Part shown: piece by piece, positions 50,313 to 58,472 of the stretch | Numbering within the stretch: position 1 is the stretch's first letter | Layout: every line of letters starts with the position of its first letter | From: CAVTUU01 sp045804965 | GTDB lineage: Bacteria; Chloroflexota; Chloroflexia; Thermomicrobiales; UBA6265 | Direction: 5' to 3' | NCBI GenBank assembly: GCA_045804965.1 | Contig: JBJMMD010000009.1 | Span: 186,001 to 250,000, forward strand | Length of the DNA: 64,000 nucleotides | Program-made: the position numbers and the translations under genes | Notes under the pieces: model-generated | Told to the model about the DNA's origin: nothing | The model's input: the letters and a program-made list of their open reading frames with translations, nothing else | Databases searched by the model: none

Positions 50313-51142
50313 AGCCCCTCGCCTTCACGCGGATCGCTGCGGAGATCGCGGACATACGCGTTGAAGGAGCCGGGTCCTTTGAGATAGGCGGAAAGCAACG
50401 CGTTTTCACCGTAATCGTGGCCGAACGTGAGCGACTTGCCATTCTTCCCGTAGGCCGCTTCCCACCATTGCGCCTCGGCCGTGTGGGCCGCGACCTCTTC
50501 TTCCAGGTACACCCCATTTGGCAGTTTGTGGCAATCGGTGGTCACTTCGCACGACGTGCCGTGGATCGAACGGTCGACGTGCGTCGACTCGTGAACGAGC
50601 ATCGCCGCCAGCACATCTGCCTCCCAGGTGACGACGTAATCATCGTCGATCACAATCGCCCCCCGGATCCAATTGCCATTCCGGAGCCGCCACGAAGTCG
50701 AATAGCCGCCATTGAAATCGAGCTGGCTCACACTGACGCAGACGCCGCGATCCACGAGCTGCTGATACAGCCGCTCGCCCTCGTCCGTCCCGCGCATGAG
50801 CGAGAACGCCTTGGTCAGGGCAGGAACGTAGCGATCGTCGACAGCCGCGCAAATCGGCGGATTCGTGTCTGGCGCTACCGTCGCCAGATTCGGCTTTTCG
50901 TTGATGGAATCGATTAGGAAATTCCCCGTCGCTGCGACGAGCGAGCGCGAGGGATGGGTCAGGGCCTGGGCCGCGCCGGGATTGACATCGTCGAACCACG
51001 CGAAGAGGGCGAGGTCGATGACGAGGAGGATGATCGCAACAGCGAGGAGTCTCATTGCCGCCTTGGACTTGGGAGCAGTGGGATGGGATGCTTGGTTCAC
51101 CGTTGCCCCTGGGCCGGACGTGTAACCGATCATGGCAGCCAT
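50309..51142 (-). CDS. membrane-anchored HESTH metallopeptidase-like protein (first of pair)
   Basis: 277 residues. One hydrophobic segment (AVAIILLVIDLALFAWF) near residue 35 precedes the outer domain. It aligns with the gene at 49527: GVCVSVSQLDFNGG, AAMLVHESTHVDRSI (HESTH), CEVTTDCHKLPNGV, EEEVAAHTAEAQWW and the shared end RDLRSDPREGE. The first about 30 residues are polar, so the start may be at MRLLAV. Both proteins probably form a hetero- or homo-oligomer outside the cell. The substrate is unknown. Confidence 0.72.
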   Translation of the reverse strand: MAAMIGYTSGPGATVNQASHPTAPKSKAAMRLLAVAIILLVIDLALFAWFDDVNPGAAQALTHPSRSLVAATGNFLIDSINEKPNLATVAPDTNPPICAAVDDRYVPALTKAFSLMRGTDEGERLYQQLVDRGVCVSVSQLDFNGGYSTSWRLRNGNWIRGAIVIDDDYVVTWEADVLAAMLVHESTHVDRSIHGTSCEVTTDCHKLPNGVYLEEEVAAHTAEAQWWEAAYGKNGKSLTFGHDYGENALLSAYLKGPGSFNAYVRDLRSDPREGEGL

Positions 51143-51237
51143 GATACTTGATGGATTGTCCCACGCTGCATGTTAGGCAGTGGTTTGTTACGTTCAACGT
51201 TATGATTCTCCCAAGTTGCATCACTGGAGCGGGTGGA

Positions 51238-52212
51238 ATGACAGCTGGTCGATATCAGATCGGTGTAGACGTCGGTGGGACGAACACCAAGCTGGCGGTG
51301 CTCGACACCGCGGGCGAGATTGTGGCGAAAACGCTGATCCCGACGCATGCCCACGAGGGGCATGACCGGGTGCTGGAACGAATCGTCACGGCGATCAAGG
51401 AGATCGCCGGCCAGGTCTCCGATGATGAGGTTGGCTCAGTAGGCATCGGCGTTCCCGGCGAGGTCTACATGGAGACAGGCCACGTCCGGGATTTGCCGAA
51501 CCTACCTGGGCGCTGGTCGGACGTCCCCGTCACGGCCACCATCGAAGCAGCCACCGGCTATCCCGCATATCTGATTAACGACGTGCGCGCGTTTACCGTC
51601 GCCGAATCAGAAATCGGCGCGGCCAAGGGCGCCGATACCGCGCTCTTTCTCGCCGTGGGGACTGGGATCGGTGGGGGCGTCGTCGCCCATGGCCAAACGT
51701 TATTCGGTCTTGGAGGGGCCGCGGGCGAGATCGGTCATATCATCGTCGTCGCCAATGGTGCGCGATGCGGCTGCGGCAATCGAGGATGTGTGGAGACGTT
51801 GGCGAGCGGGCCCGCGATTATCGCCGAGGCCAACCGGCGGATCGCGCAGGGCTTCACCACGTCGCTGCACGACTTGTGCGGCGGCGACTTGAGCAAGATG
51901 ACGCCAGAGATCGTGGTGCAAGCGGCCGCGGCGGGCGACAAAAACGCGCTCGAGGTGCTGGAACAGGCGGGGTATTACCTTGGACTCGCGGTCGCGGGGG
52001 CAATTGCCTTGGTCGCGCCGGAGGTCGTGGTGATCGGCGGCGGTGTGGCCCAGCCGGGCGGGATCTACTGGCGAACGTGCGAAGCGACCGCGCGGGCGCA
52101 CTCGCACGTAACCGAAATCGAACAGATTGCATTCAGACCGCCGGTGTTCGGGTATGACGCCGGCGTGATCGGCGCGGCGCGATGGGGCGGAAAGCAAGTC
52201 GGTCGTCGCTAA
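51238..52212 (+). CDS. ROK-family sugar kinase/regulator (glucokinase-like)
   Basis: 324 residues from the ATG at 51238; the frame extends to 51148 without protein character. The phosphate loop is IGVDVGGTNTKLAVLD. GVPGEVYMETGHVRDLPNLP is the sugar-binding part, and CGCGNRGCVETLASG is the ROK zinc motif (CxCGxxGCxE). No DNA-binding domain is present, so it is a kinase, probably for glucose or N-acetylated hexose. It is followed after 14 bases by a HAD phosphatase gene on the same strand. Confidence 0.9.
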   Translation: MTAGRYQIGVDVGGTNTKLAVLDTAGEIVAKTLIPTHAHEGHDRVLERIVTAIKEIAGQVSDDEVGSVGIGVPGEVYMETGHVRDLPNLPGRWSDVPVTATIEAATGYPAYLINDVRAFTVAESEIGAAKGADTALFLAVGTGIGGGVVAHGQTLFGLGGAAGEIGHIIVVANGARCGCGNRGCVETLASGPAIIAEANRRIAQGFTTSLHDLCGGDLSKMTPEIVVQAAAAGDKNALEVLEQAGYYLGLAVAGAIALVAPEVVVIGGGVAQPGGIYWRTCEATARAHSHVTEIEQIAFRPPVFGYDAGVIGAARWGGKQVGRR

Positions 52213-52226
52213 AGGATTGCGAGCAC

Positions 52227-52973
52227 GTGTCATTGTCAGGTTCAGCAATCGATCTACACGCGCCGATTGAGGCGCTCATCTTCGACATGGACGGGTTGCT
52301 CGTCGATAGCGAGCCGCTGGCGGAACAGGCGATGGTCGATTTCCTCCGGCGGTACGGGCATGAGCGCCGGGCCGAAGTGATGGCCAAACTGCTCGGCCGG
52401 CGGTTGCCGGAAGCGATCGCGATTGTGTCCGAAGCGTACGAGCTTCCTGGTCCCATTAAGGCGCTCGTCCAGGAATATGACGCTCTCCGGCTCGACGCCT
52501 TGCGCGGACAGATTCAGCCGATGCCCGGCGCCCGCGAAATCCTCGCGTTTGCCAAGCTGGCGGAGTTGAAATTGGCCCTCGCCACCTCCGGGCAGCGCAG
52601 TCACGCCGATGTTTCGCTCGCCGAAACCGGCTTGGCCGGGAGTTTCGAGGCGGAGGTGACCGGCAACGACGTCGAGCGCGGCAAACCGGCGCCCGATCTC
52701 TTCTTGCTCGCGGCCGCCCGCATCGGCGTTGAGCCCGCGCGGTGTATCGTGTTGGAAGACGCGCCGCCGGGGATCGCCGCCGCGGCGGCGGCGGGGATGC
52801 GCTCGATCTGCGTGCCCAACGAGAAGAGCAAACTGATCCCGTTTCCGGTCGAGCCCACGGTCACGGTCTCCGATCTCCTTGCCGCGATTCCGTGGCTGCA
52901 ATCACACGGCGTAGTCACGCGAAAACAGGATGAGAGAAACGAGCCCGCGTCGTTGCCGGTGTTGGAAAGGTAA
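52227..52973 (+). CDS. HAD-superfamily phosphatase (beta-phosphoglucomutase-like)
   Basis: 248 residues from a GTG at 52227 with AAAGGATTGC before it; the frame goes back to 52182 inside the ROK gene. ALIFDMDGLLVDSEPLAEQA is motif I, ATSGQRSHADVSL motif II, ERGKPAPDLFLLAA motif III and VLEDAPPGIAAA motif IV. All HAD catalytic residues are present with an alpha-helical cap. With the ROK kinase in front, it may act on a hexose phosphate. Similar to the partial gene at the left edge. Confidence 0.88.
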   Translation: MSLSGSAIDLHAPIEALIFDMDGLLVDSEPLAEQAMVDFLRRYGHERRAEVMAKLLGRRLPEAIAIVSEAYELPGPIKALVQEYDALRLDALRGQIQPMPGAREILAFAKLAELKLALATSGQRSHADVSLAETGLAGSFEAEVTGNDVERGKPAPDLFLLAAARIGVEPARCIVLEDAPPGIAAAAAAGMRSICVPNEKSKLIPFPVEPTVTVSDLLAAIPWLQSHGVVTRKQDERNEPASLPVLER

Positions 52974-52986
52974 AGGACAAAGCGCG

Positions 52987-53256
52987 ATGACGGTCAGAGT
53001 CTATCTCGCGGCCGGCAGGCTCCTGCCGGGACCGCCACAGCCGGGCGACGTACCCGCGGAGCGGGTGTTCATTCACGCCTCCGATCTGCCAGAGCTGTGG
53101 GTTGAAACCGAGAGCAACTCCGTGCCCGACCCCGGCAAAGTGGTCGCCTTTGCGCTCTCGCGCTCGCTCGATCTTGGCTTCGAGCGCGTTACCGGAACAG
53201 TTGAGCGCAAGGTGAGCAAACGAACACGACAGCGCCAACTGACCGAAGGGCGATGA
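52987..53256 (+). CDS. hypothetical small protein
   Basis: 89 residues, ATG 13 bases after the HAD stop, GGTAAAGGACAAAGCG upstream. RVYLAAGRLLPGPPQPGD, then ERVFIHASDLPELWVETES and LDLGFERVTGTVERKV. It is likely a mixed alpha/beta fold without membrane segments, ending in a basic tail (KRTRQRQLTEGR). It forms the third gene of the ROK-HAD run. Family not recognised. Confidence 0.6.
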   Translation: MTVRVYLAAGRLLPGPPQPGDVPAERVFIHASDLPELWVETESNSVPDPGKVVAFALSRSLDLGFERVTGTVERKVSKRTRQRQLTEGR

Positions 53257-53277
53257 TTGCACAGTGTCTCGATGAAG

Positions 53278-53360
53278 GTGCCCGGGGCTACGACTGACGA
53301 AGCCCTTTCAGGGCTGAGCACGCTCACCGTAGGGGCGGAAGCCTTCCGCCCCTACGGTGA
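53278..53360. repeat. family B repeat plus perfect 18-bp family D hairpin
   Basis: GCCCGGGGCTACGACTGACG and AAGCCCTTTCAGGGCTGAGC form a family B copy. At once follow arms TCACCGTAGGGGCGGAAG (53324-53341) and CTTCCGCCCCTACGGTGA (53343-53360), fully complementary around one base. It lies between a small gene and the amine oxidase gene. Confidence 0.65.
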
Positions 53361-53416
53361 AGACGGTGGTCGACGATAGCGCACCACGTTGCGCGCAGGC
53401 CTTGCGGCCGTGAGGG

Positions 53417-54724
53417 ATGGCGACGGTCGATCCGGAATCGCGAGTGCGTCTGGAGTTTGGTGGCGGCATGAGCAGTTCATCTTCGGTTGACGTGGCGATC
53501 ATTGGCGCCGGGGCGGCGGGGTTGGCGGCGGCGCGAACCGCGGGTGAGCTGGGGCTGGAATACGTCGTCCTCGAGGTCATGGACCGGATCGGCGGGCGCG
53601 CGTTTACCGAAGTCGAGACTTTCGGCGTGCCTTGGGATCAAGGCTGCCATTGGCTGCATTCGGCCGATGTCAATCCGATGCGCGAGCTCGCCGATCAGTA
53701 TGGTTGGCGTTATCGGAGTGAACCGGTCGACTGGCGGCTTTATCTTGACGGCCGCTGGCTCAGCGAGGCCGAGAAAGAGGCGATCGAGCACGAACTCGAA
53801 CGGCAGTTTGCACTGGTGCGGGCACAAGGGGACGATGATCGACCGATCGCGGAGATGATCGATCTCGCCGGGCCGGCGCTTGAGGTCTGCAAAGGCATCG
53901 TCGCCGCGGAGTGGGGTTTTCCATTGACTCAAGTCTCCGCTGTCGACTACGCCGCTTACCGCGATACCGACAAGAACTGGCCGGTGCAAGACGGCTATGG
54001 CGCGCTCGTTGCGCATCACGCGCTGGGGATTCCAGTTAACCTTTCGACGCCGGTGACGCGGATCGACTGGAGCGGCGATCGGGTCAAGGTGGAAACGGAC
54101 AAGGGAACGATTGATGCCGCGGCGGTGATCGTCACGGCTTCGACATCGGCGCTGGCTGCCTGTGTGATCGACTTCTTTCCCTCGCTTCCGGTCGAAAAAC
54201 AAGACGCGCTCGAGGCCGTGCCGTTGGGCAACGCGAACAAGGTCGCGTTCTGGCTCGACGGCGGGTGGGAAGAGATGCCCGAGCACAGCGGGGCACTCGC
54301 GACCCTTTCGCGCGACGCGACCATGAGCTTTCAGATCAGGCCGTTCGGGTGGCCAATGCTGAACGGTTACCTCGCGGGGGAGGCGGGCCGCGCGCTGGAA
54401 GGCGAAGGCGAGGCAGCGATGATCGATGTTGGTCGTTCGGTGCTGGTTTCGATGTTTGGCAGCGAGATCACGCGGCACATCCTCAAAACCGCCTGCTCGA
54501 CGTGGGATTCCCAGCCCTATATCCGCGGTGGATACGCGGCGGCGCGACCAGGGAGCGCACACAAACGCGCCGACCTCGCCACCCCGATCGCCGACAAACT
54601 CTTTTTCGCCGGTGAAGCGACTTCGCCCGAATTCTTCTCGACTTGCCACGGTGCGCACATGACCGGCATCGCGACGGCATCTGACGTCGCGCGGGTGCTG
54701 CGGAAGAGCAGGGCGGTGGTCTAG
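53417..54724 (+). CDS. flavin monoamine oxidase family protein
   Basis: 435 residues. The FAD dinucleotide-binding motif is VAIIGAGAAGLAAARTAGEL followed by LEVMDRIGGRAFTE (the GG motif). The C-terminal FAD contact is LFFAGEATSPEFFSTCHGAH. This is the amine-oxidase/phytoene-desaturase fold. It oxidises an amine or related substrate with O2, not identifiable here. An ATG at 53468 (MSSSSSVDVAII) is an alternative start close to the Rossmann strand. No signal peptide. Confidence 0.9.
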   Translation: MATVDPESRVRLEFGGGMSSSSSVDVAIIGAGAAGLAAARTAGELGLEYVVLEVMDRIGGRAFTEVETFGVPWDQGCHWLHSADVNPMRELADQYGWRYRSEPVDWRLYLDGRWLSEAEKEAIEHELERQFALVRAQGDDDRPIAEMIDLAGPALEVCKGIVAAEWGFPLTQVSAVDYAAYRDTDKNWPVQDGYGALVAHHALGIPVNLSTPVTRIDWSGDRVKVETDKGTIDAAAVIVTASTSALAACVIDFFPSLPVEKQDALEAVPLGNANKVAFWLDGGWEEMPEHSGALATLSRDATMSFQIRPFGWPMLNGYLAGEAGRALEGEGEAAMIDVGRSVLVSMFGSEITRHILKTACSTWDSQPYIRGGYAAARPGSAHKRADLATPIADKLFFAGEATSPEFFSTCHGAHMTGIATASDVARVLRKSRAVV

Positions 54725-54834
54725 AACTGTCTCTGAAGTCGGTGAGTCCTTTGCAACTGCACAACGCCGCGAGAAATCGTCGGGGCACATGCCGTGCGCC
54801 CCGACGAAAGCGCAGTGACGCCGGCGCCAGGGAG

Positions 54835-54863
54835 TTGCCGGATACCCATAGGGGGTATATGAT
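54835..54863 (+). promoter_or_regulatory. copA promoter with CsoR-like operator in the spacer
   Basis: TTGCCG and TATGAT are spaced by exactly 17 bases. The spacer and the first base of the -10 box hold GATACCCATAGGGGGTAT with inverted ATACCC/GGGTAT, as in known CsoR copper-sensing operators. It lies 49 bases before the copA GTG. Bound repressor would block polymerase until Cu(I) appears. Confidence 0.65.
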
Positions 54864-54911
54864 TGCATGAGTTGACGAGCTTACACAGGATCAATCTTCA
54901 GGAAGCGGACA

Positions 54912-57488
54912 GTGGCAGCCAGCACGGCAACGACCGAAAACAAGGCAAGAAGGAGTGATCCCAAGCTGACCGAGTTGAGTATCCCGGTCACCGGGATGAC
55001 GTGCGTGTCGTGCGTGCGTCGGATCGAGCGGGCGCTGAGCAAGGTGGAAGGCATCAGTGATGCGAGCGCCAACCTCGCGACCGAGCGGGCGAGCGTTCAG
55101 TGCGATCCTTCTCAGGTCGACATAACCAAGATTCAAAGCGCAATCCGAGGCGCGGGCTACGGAGTAGGCGAGGAGGAGTTTGAGCTGCCGATCACCGGTA
55201 TGACTTGCGCTTCATGTGTCCGGCGCGTCGAGAAAGCAATTGCGAAAACGCCGGGGGTTGCCGCGGCGAGCGTCAACCTCGCGACGGAAAAAGCGACCGT
55301 GCGCGTATTGAACGGCGCCGTCACGCGATCCGATCTCGCGCACGCGGTCGAGGCGGCTGGATATGGTGTCGCCGAGATCGAGACCGGCTCGGTCGAAGAG
55401 GCGGAGGAGCGAGGAAACGCGGCGCGGACGCGGGCGACGCGGATCTTGACCGTCAAAGTCGGATTCAGCTTGGCGGTGTCCGCCGTCCTCATGCTCCTCA
55501 TGTATTGGCCGGGTTGGCTCTTCGGCGGTCGTCCGGATTGGTCGATGGACAACCTCAACCTGGCGATGTTTATCCTGGCGACGCCGGTTCAGTTTTGGGC
55601 TGGGTGGCAGTTCTATCGCCAGGCCTGGGCGGCAGCGCGGCATTTCCAGACGAACATGAGCACGCTCGTCGTGCTCGGCACTTCGGCGGCGTATGGCTAT
55701 TCAGTCCTCGTCACGTTTTGGCCGCATGTGATCGAGCGAGCTGGGCTCGAACCGGAGGTCTATTACGACTCGGCCACGGTCATCATCGGGTTGATCCTCC
55801 TCGGCAGACTGCTCGAAGCGCGGGCGAAATCGCAGACTGGCTCCGCCATCCGCAAACTCCTCAATCTTGCCCCGAAAACCGCGCGCGTGATCAAAGACGG
55901 TGAGGAGATCGAAGTCGCGGTGGCCGACTTACACGTCGGCGAACTGATCCGGGTGCGGCCTGGCGAAAAGATCGCGGTCGACGGGGTCGTGATCGACGGC
56001 GGCTCGGCGGTCGACGAGAGCATGTTGACCGGCGAAAGCATGCCGGTCGAGAAAGCTCCCGGCGACGAAGTTATCGGGGCGACGCTCAACACAACCGGAA
56101 CCTTCATCTTTCGCGCGAAGCGCGTTGGCAAGGAGACCGCACTCGCCCAAATTGTGCGCATGGTGAGCGAGGCGCAAGGTTCGAAGGCACCGATCCAGCG
56201 ATTGGCGGACACGATTTCGAGTTATTTCGTGCCGGTCGTGATCGTGCTCGCGGCGCTGACCTTCGGAGTCTGGTGGGCGGTTGGCCCCGATCCTTCATTC
56301 ACCTATGCGTTGAAGGCAGCGATCGCGGTGTTAATCATTGCTTGCCCGTGCGCGATGGGTTTGGCGACGCCGACCGCGGTGATTGTCGGCACCGGCGAGG
56401 GCGCGCGGCACGGCGTCCTGATCAAGGGCGGAGAAGCGCTCGAAACGGCAAACAGCGTTCGCGCGGTCATGCTCGACAAGACGGGCACGGTGACGCGGGG
56501 CAAACCGGCACTGACCGACATCATTGCCGTCAACGGATTCAGCCGCGACGAGGTGCTGCGGTTGGCCGCGTCGGCCGAGCAAGGGTCGGAGCACCCGCTC
56601 GCAGCCGCGATCGTCAACGCCGCGAAAGAGAGCGGAGTGACGCTTGCGGGCGGGCGCGAATTCCGGGCGCTGACCGGTCACGGGGTTGAAGCAGACGTCG
56701 ATGGGCGCCGCGTCCTGCTGGGCAACCAAGCGCTCTTCGGGCAACGAGGGATCGCGCTCGAAGCACTGACGACGGAGGTCGTTCGCCTGGCGAGTGACGG
56801 CAAAACGGCGATGTATCTCGCGATCGATGGTGAACCAGCAGCGGTCATTGCCGTCGCCGACATCGTGCGGCCGGAATCGGCGCAGGCCGTGGCCGAACTC
56901 CAGGCGATGGGCCTCGAGGTCTGGATGGTGACCGGCGACAACGAACGGACCGCGGCGGCGGTCGCGCGGGCGGTTGGCATCGACCAGGAACATGTGCTTG
57001 CCAACGTGCTCCCAGGCGACAAGACGGCTAAAGTCAGCGAGCTTCAGCAGTGCGGCCTGGCCGTGGCGATGGTCGGCGACGGGATCAACGATGCGCCGGC
57101 GCTGGCCCAAGCCGATCTCGGGATTGCGGTTGGCGCTGGCGCCGATGTCGCGATCGAAGCGAGCGATATCACGCTCGTCGGCGGTGATCCGCGGGGTGTC
57201 GTGACAGCGATCGCGTTGTCGCGGAAAACCTTGCAGACGATCCGCCAAAATCTCTTCTGGGCATTTGGCTACAACGTCGTCTTGATCCCGGTCGCAATGG
57301 GCGTGCTGTATCCGCTCACCGGCTATCTGCTCAATCCGGCGTTGGCGGCGGGCGCGATGGCGCTCTCGAGCGTCAGCGTGGTGACGAACTCGTTGCGCCT
57401 GCGGGGATTTGAGCCAGGGGCGGCAAGGCTTCCCGCGGCAAGGCTTTCAGGGGCAACCGTTCCTGGGGTTCAAAACCACGGGCTATGA
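54912..57488 (+). CDS. copA: copper-exporting P1B-type ATPase
   Basis: 858 residues, GTG start with AGGAAGC before it. Two N-terminal metal-binding domains have GMTCVSC (Cys31, Cys34) and GMTCASC (Cys99, Cys102). The transport helix carries CPC (478-480, IACPCAMG). The phosphorylated Asp is D522 (DKTGTVTRGKP), with TGES, the TGDN hinge and GDGINDAPAL. The C-terminal membrane pair includes YNVVLIPVAMG and SVSVVTNSLRLR. It pumps Cu(I) out at the cost of ATP. The last about 25 residues after NSLRLRGFEPGAA are encoded by a family B repeat (see 57464), so the original stop was probably overrun. Confidence 0.96.
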   Translation: MAASTATTENKARRSDPKLTELSIPVTGMTCVSCVRRIERALSKVEGISDASANLATERASVQCDPSQVDITKIQSAIRGAGYGVGEEEFELPITGMTCASCVRRVEKAIAKTPGVAAASVNLATEKATVRVLNGAVTRSDLAHAVEAAGYGVAEIETGSVEEAEERGNAARTRATRILTVKVGFSLAVSAVLMLLMYWPGWLFGGRPDWSMDNLNLAMFILATPVQFWAGWQFYRQAWAAARHFQTNMSTLVVLGTSAAYGYSVLVTFWPHVIERAGLEPEVYYDSATVIIGLILLGRLLEARAKSQTGSAIRKLLNLAPKTARVIKDGEEIEVAVADLHVGELIRVRPGEKIAVDGVVIDGGSAVDESMLTGESMPVEKAPGDEVIGATLNTTGTFIFRAKRVGKETALAQIVRMVSEAQGSKAPIQRLADTISSYFVPVVIVLAALTFGVWWAVGPDPSFTYALKAAIAVLIIACPCAMGLATPTAVIVGTGEGARHGVLIKGGEALETANSVRAVMLDKTGTVTRGKPALTDIIAVNGFSRDEVLRLAASAEQGSEHPLAAAIVNAAKESGVTLAGGREFRALTGHGVEADVDGRRVLLGNQALFGQRGIALEALTTEVVRLASDGKTAMYLAIDGEPAAVIAVADIVRPESAQAVAELQAMGLEVWMVTGDNERTAAAVARAVGIDQEHVLANVLPGDKTAKVSELQQCGLAVAMVGDGINDAPALAQADLGIAVGAGADVAIEASDITLVGGDPRGVVTAIALSRKTLQTIRQNLFWAFGYNVVLIPVAMGVLYPLTGYLLNPALAAGAMALSSVSVVTNSLRLRGFEPGAARLPAARLSGATVPGVQNHGL

Positions 57489-57512
57489 CCGACGAAGCCC
57501 TTCCAGAATTGA
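57464..57512. repeat. family B repeat overlapping the copA 3' end
   Basis: GGGGTTCAAAACCACGGGCT then ATGACCGACGAAGCCCTTCC and AGAATTGAGAAC. The layout equals copies at 27809, 28431 and 28966, but here it forms the last codons of copA and its stop codon. Confidence 0.6.
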
Positions 57513-57663
57513 GAACGAAGCCACGAACCGCGTTCACCCGTCGGGACACAGGGCTTGTGCGCCCGCGGATCGGATTCGACATTGCCAACCTCCGTGGCCA
57601 CTAGGCAGCCGTAGGGCTATTTGTCGCTATGGAGAGCGGCCTTCGGAGTTGGGGAAGGTTTTG

Positions 57664-58320
57664 ATGCTGCACCTGGTCGCCGCGACGCGAAACGACGCCA
57701 AGCTCGCCGCATTGCGGCGACTCGGAGGCGACGCCGTGGTCGTGCGTCCGCTTCCACACGACATATCCCTGAAAGATGAGTTGGCGCGATGGTCCTTGGC
57801 CGAGGTGGAGGATGGGCGAAGCGTCGAGGACATTGCGGCGGCGAAGGCGGTGTGGTGGTCGCGGCAGTTACCGAGCGATCTCGTAATTGCGAGTGACGGC
57901 GGGTTGGAGATTCCCGGGCTCGGTGACACTTGGGATCCGACGCGAACGCGCCGGTTCGCGGGCAAGGACGCGTCCGATCTCGACAGGGCGCGCGCCTTGC
58001 TCGCCCGCGCTGCTCATCTCCAGGGGAGCGATCGGCGAATTGCTTGGCGGGAAAGCGTGGCGGTTGCACGCGATGGTGAAGTGATCGGGCAATGGAGCGC
58101 GGAGAGCCGGCCAGGGCTTCTTGCCGATGATGTCGACCCGGCCAGTGTCGAGTCGGGCCGCGGGTTTTGGGTTGAGGCGATCTGGACATGTCCTGATCTT
58201 TCACGACGCCGTCTCGCGAGTCTTACTCACGAGGAACGCGTGAGGTGCGGTGACCACTGGTCACAACTTGAATCGCCTCTTCGCCAATTTCTCGCAACAA
58301 TTGGCGAGAATAAGGATTGA
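57664..58320 (+). CDS. Ham1/RdgB-like non-canonical purine NTP pyrophosphatase family protein
   Basis: 218 residues from the ATG at 57664 after GGGGAAGGTTTTG; the open frame upstream to 57409 is not coding-like. LHLVAATRNDAKLAALRRLG matches the family start (ATxNxxK). LVIASDGGLEIPGLGDTW stands in place of the usual (A)DDSGLxVxAL, so one acidic residue is absent (SDGGLEI). Typical members hydrolyse ITP, dITP and XTP. The changes suggest an altered substrate or metal site. The family assignment is moderate. Confidence 0.65.
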   Translation: MLHLVAATRNDAKLAALRRLGGDAVVVRPLPHDISLKDELARWSLAEVEDGRSVEDIAAAKAVWWSRQLPSDLVIASDGGLEIPGLGDTWDPTRTRRFAGKDASDLDRARALLARAAHLQGSDRRIAWRESVAVARDGEVIGQWSAESRPGLLADDVDPASVESGRGFWVEAIWTCPDLSRRRLASLTHEERVRCGDHWSQLESPLRQFLATIGENKD

Positions 58321-58472
58321 CCTAGCCTATTCGTCCTGTTAACGTCCTAACTTAACAAGCCAAGATATATCTAGACGCGGCCACCTCGCGGCGCGTCTAA
58401 GCCGTTGGGCGGGTTCGTGGCTCGGCGTGCCTGGCTCGGTCAGCGGCGCTCAGGCCCTTCCTTCACCTGGGA

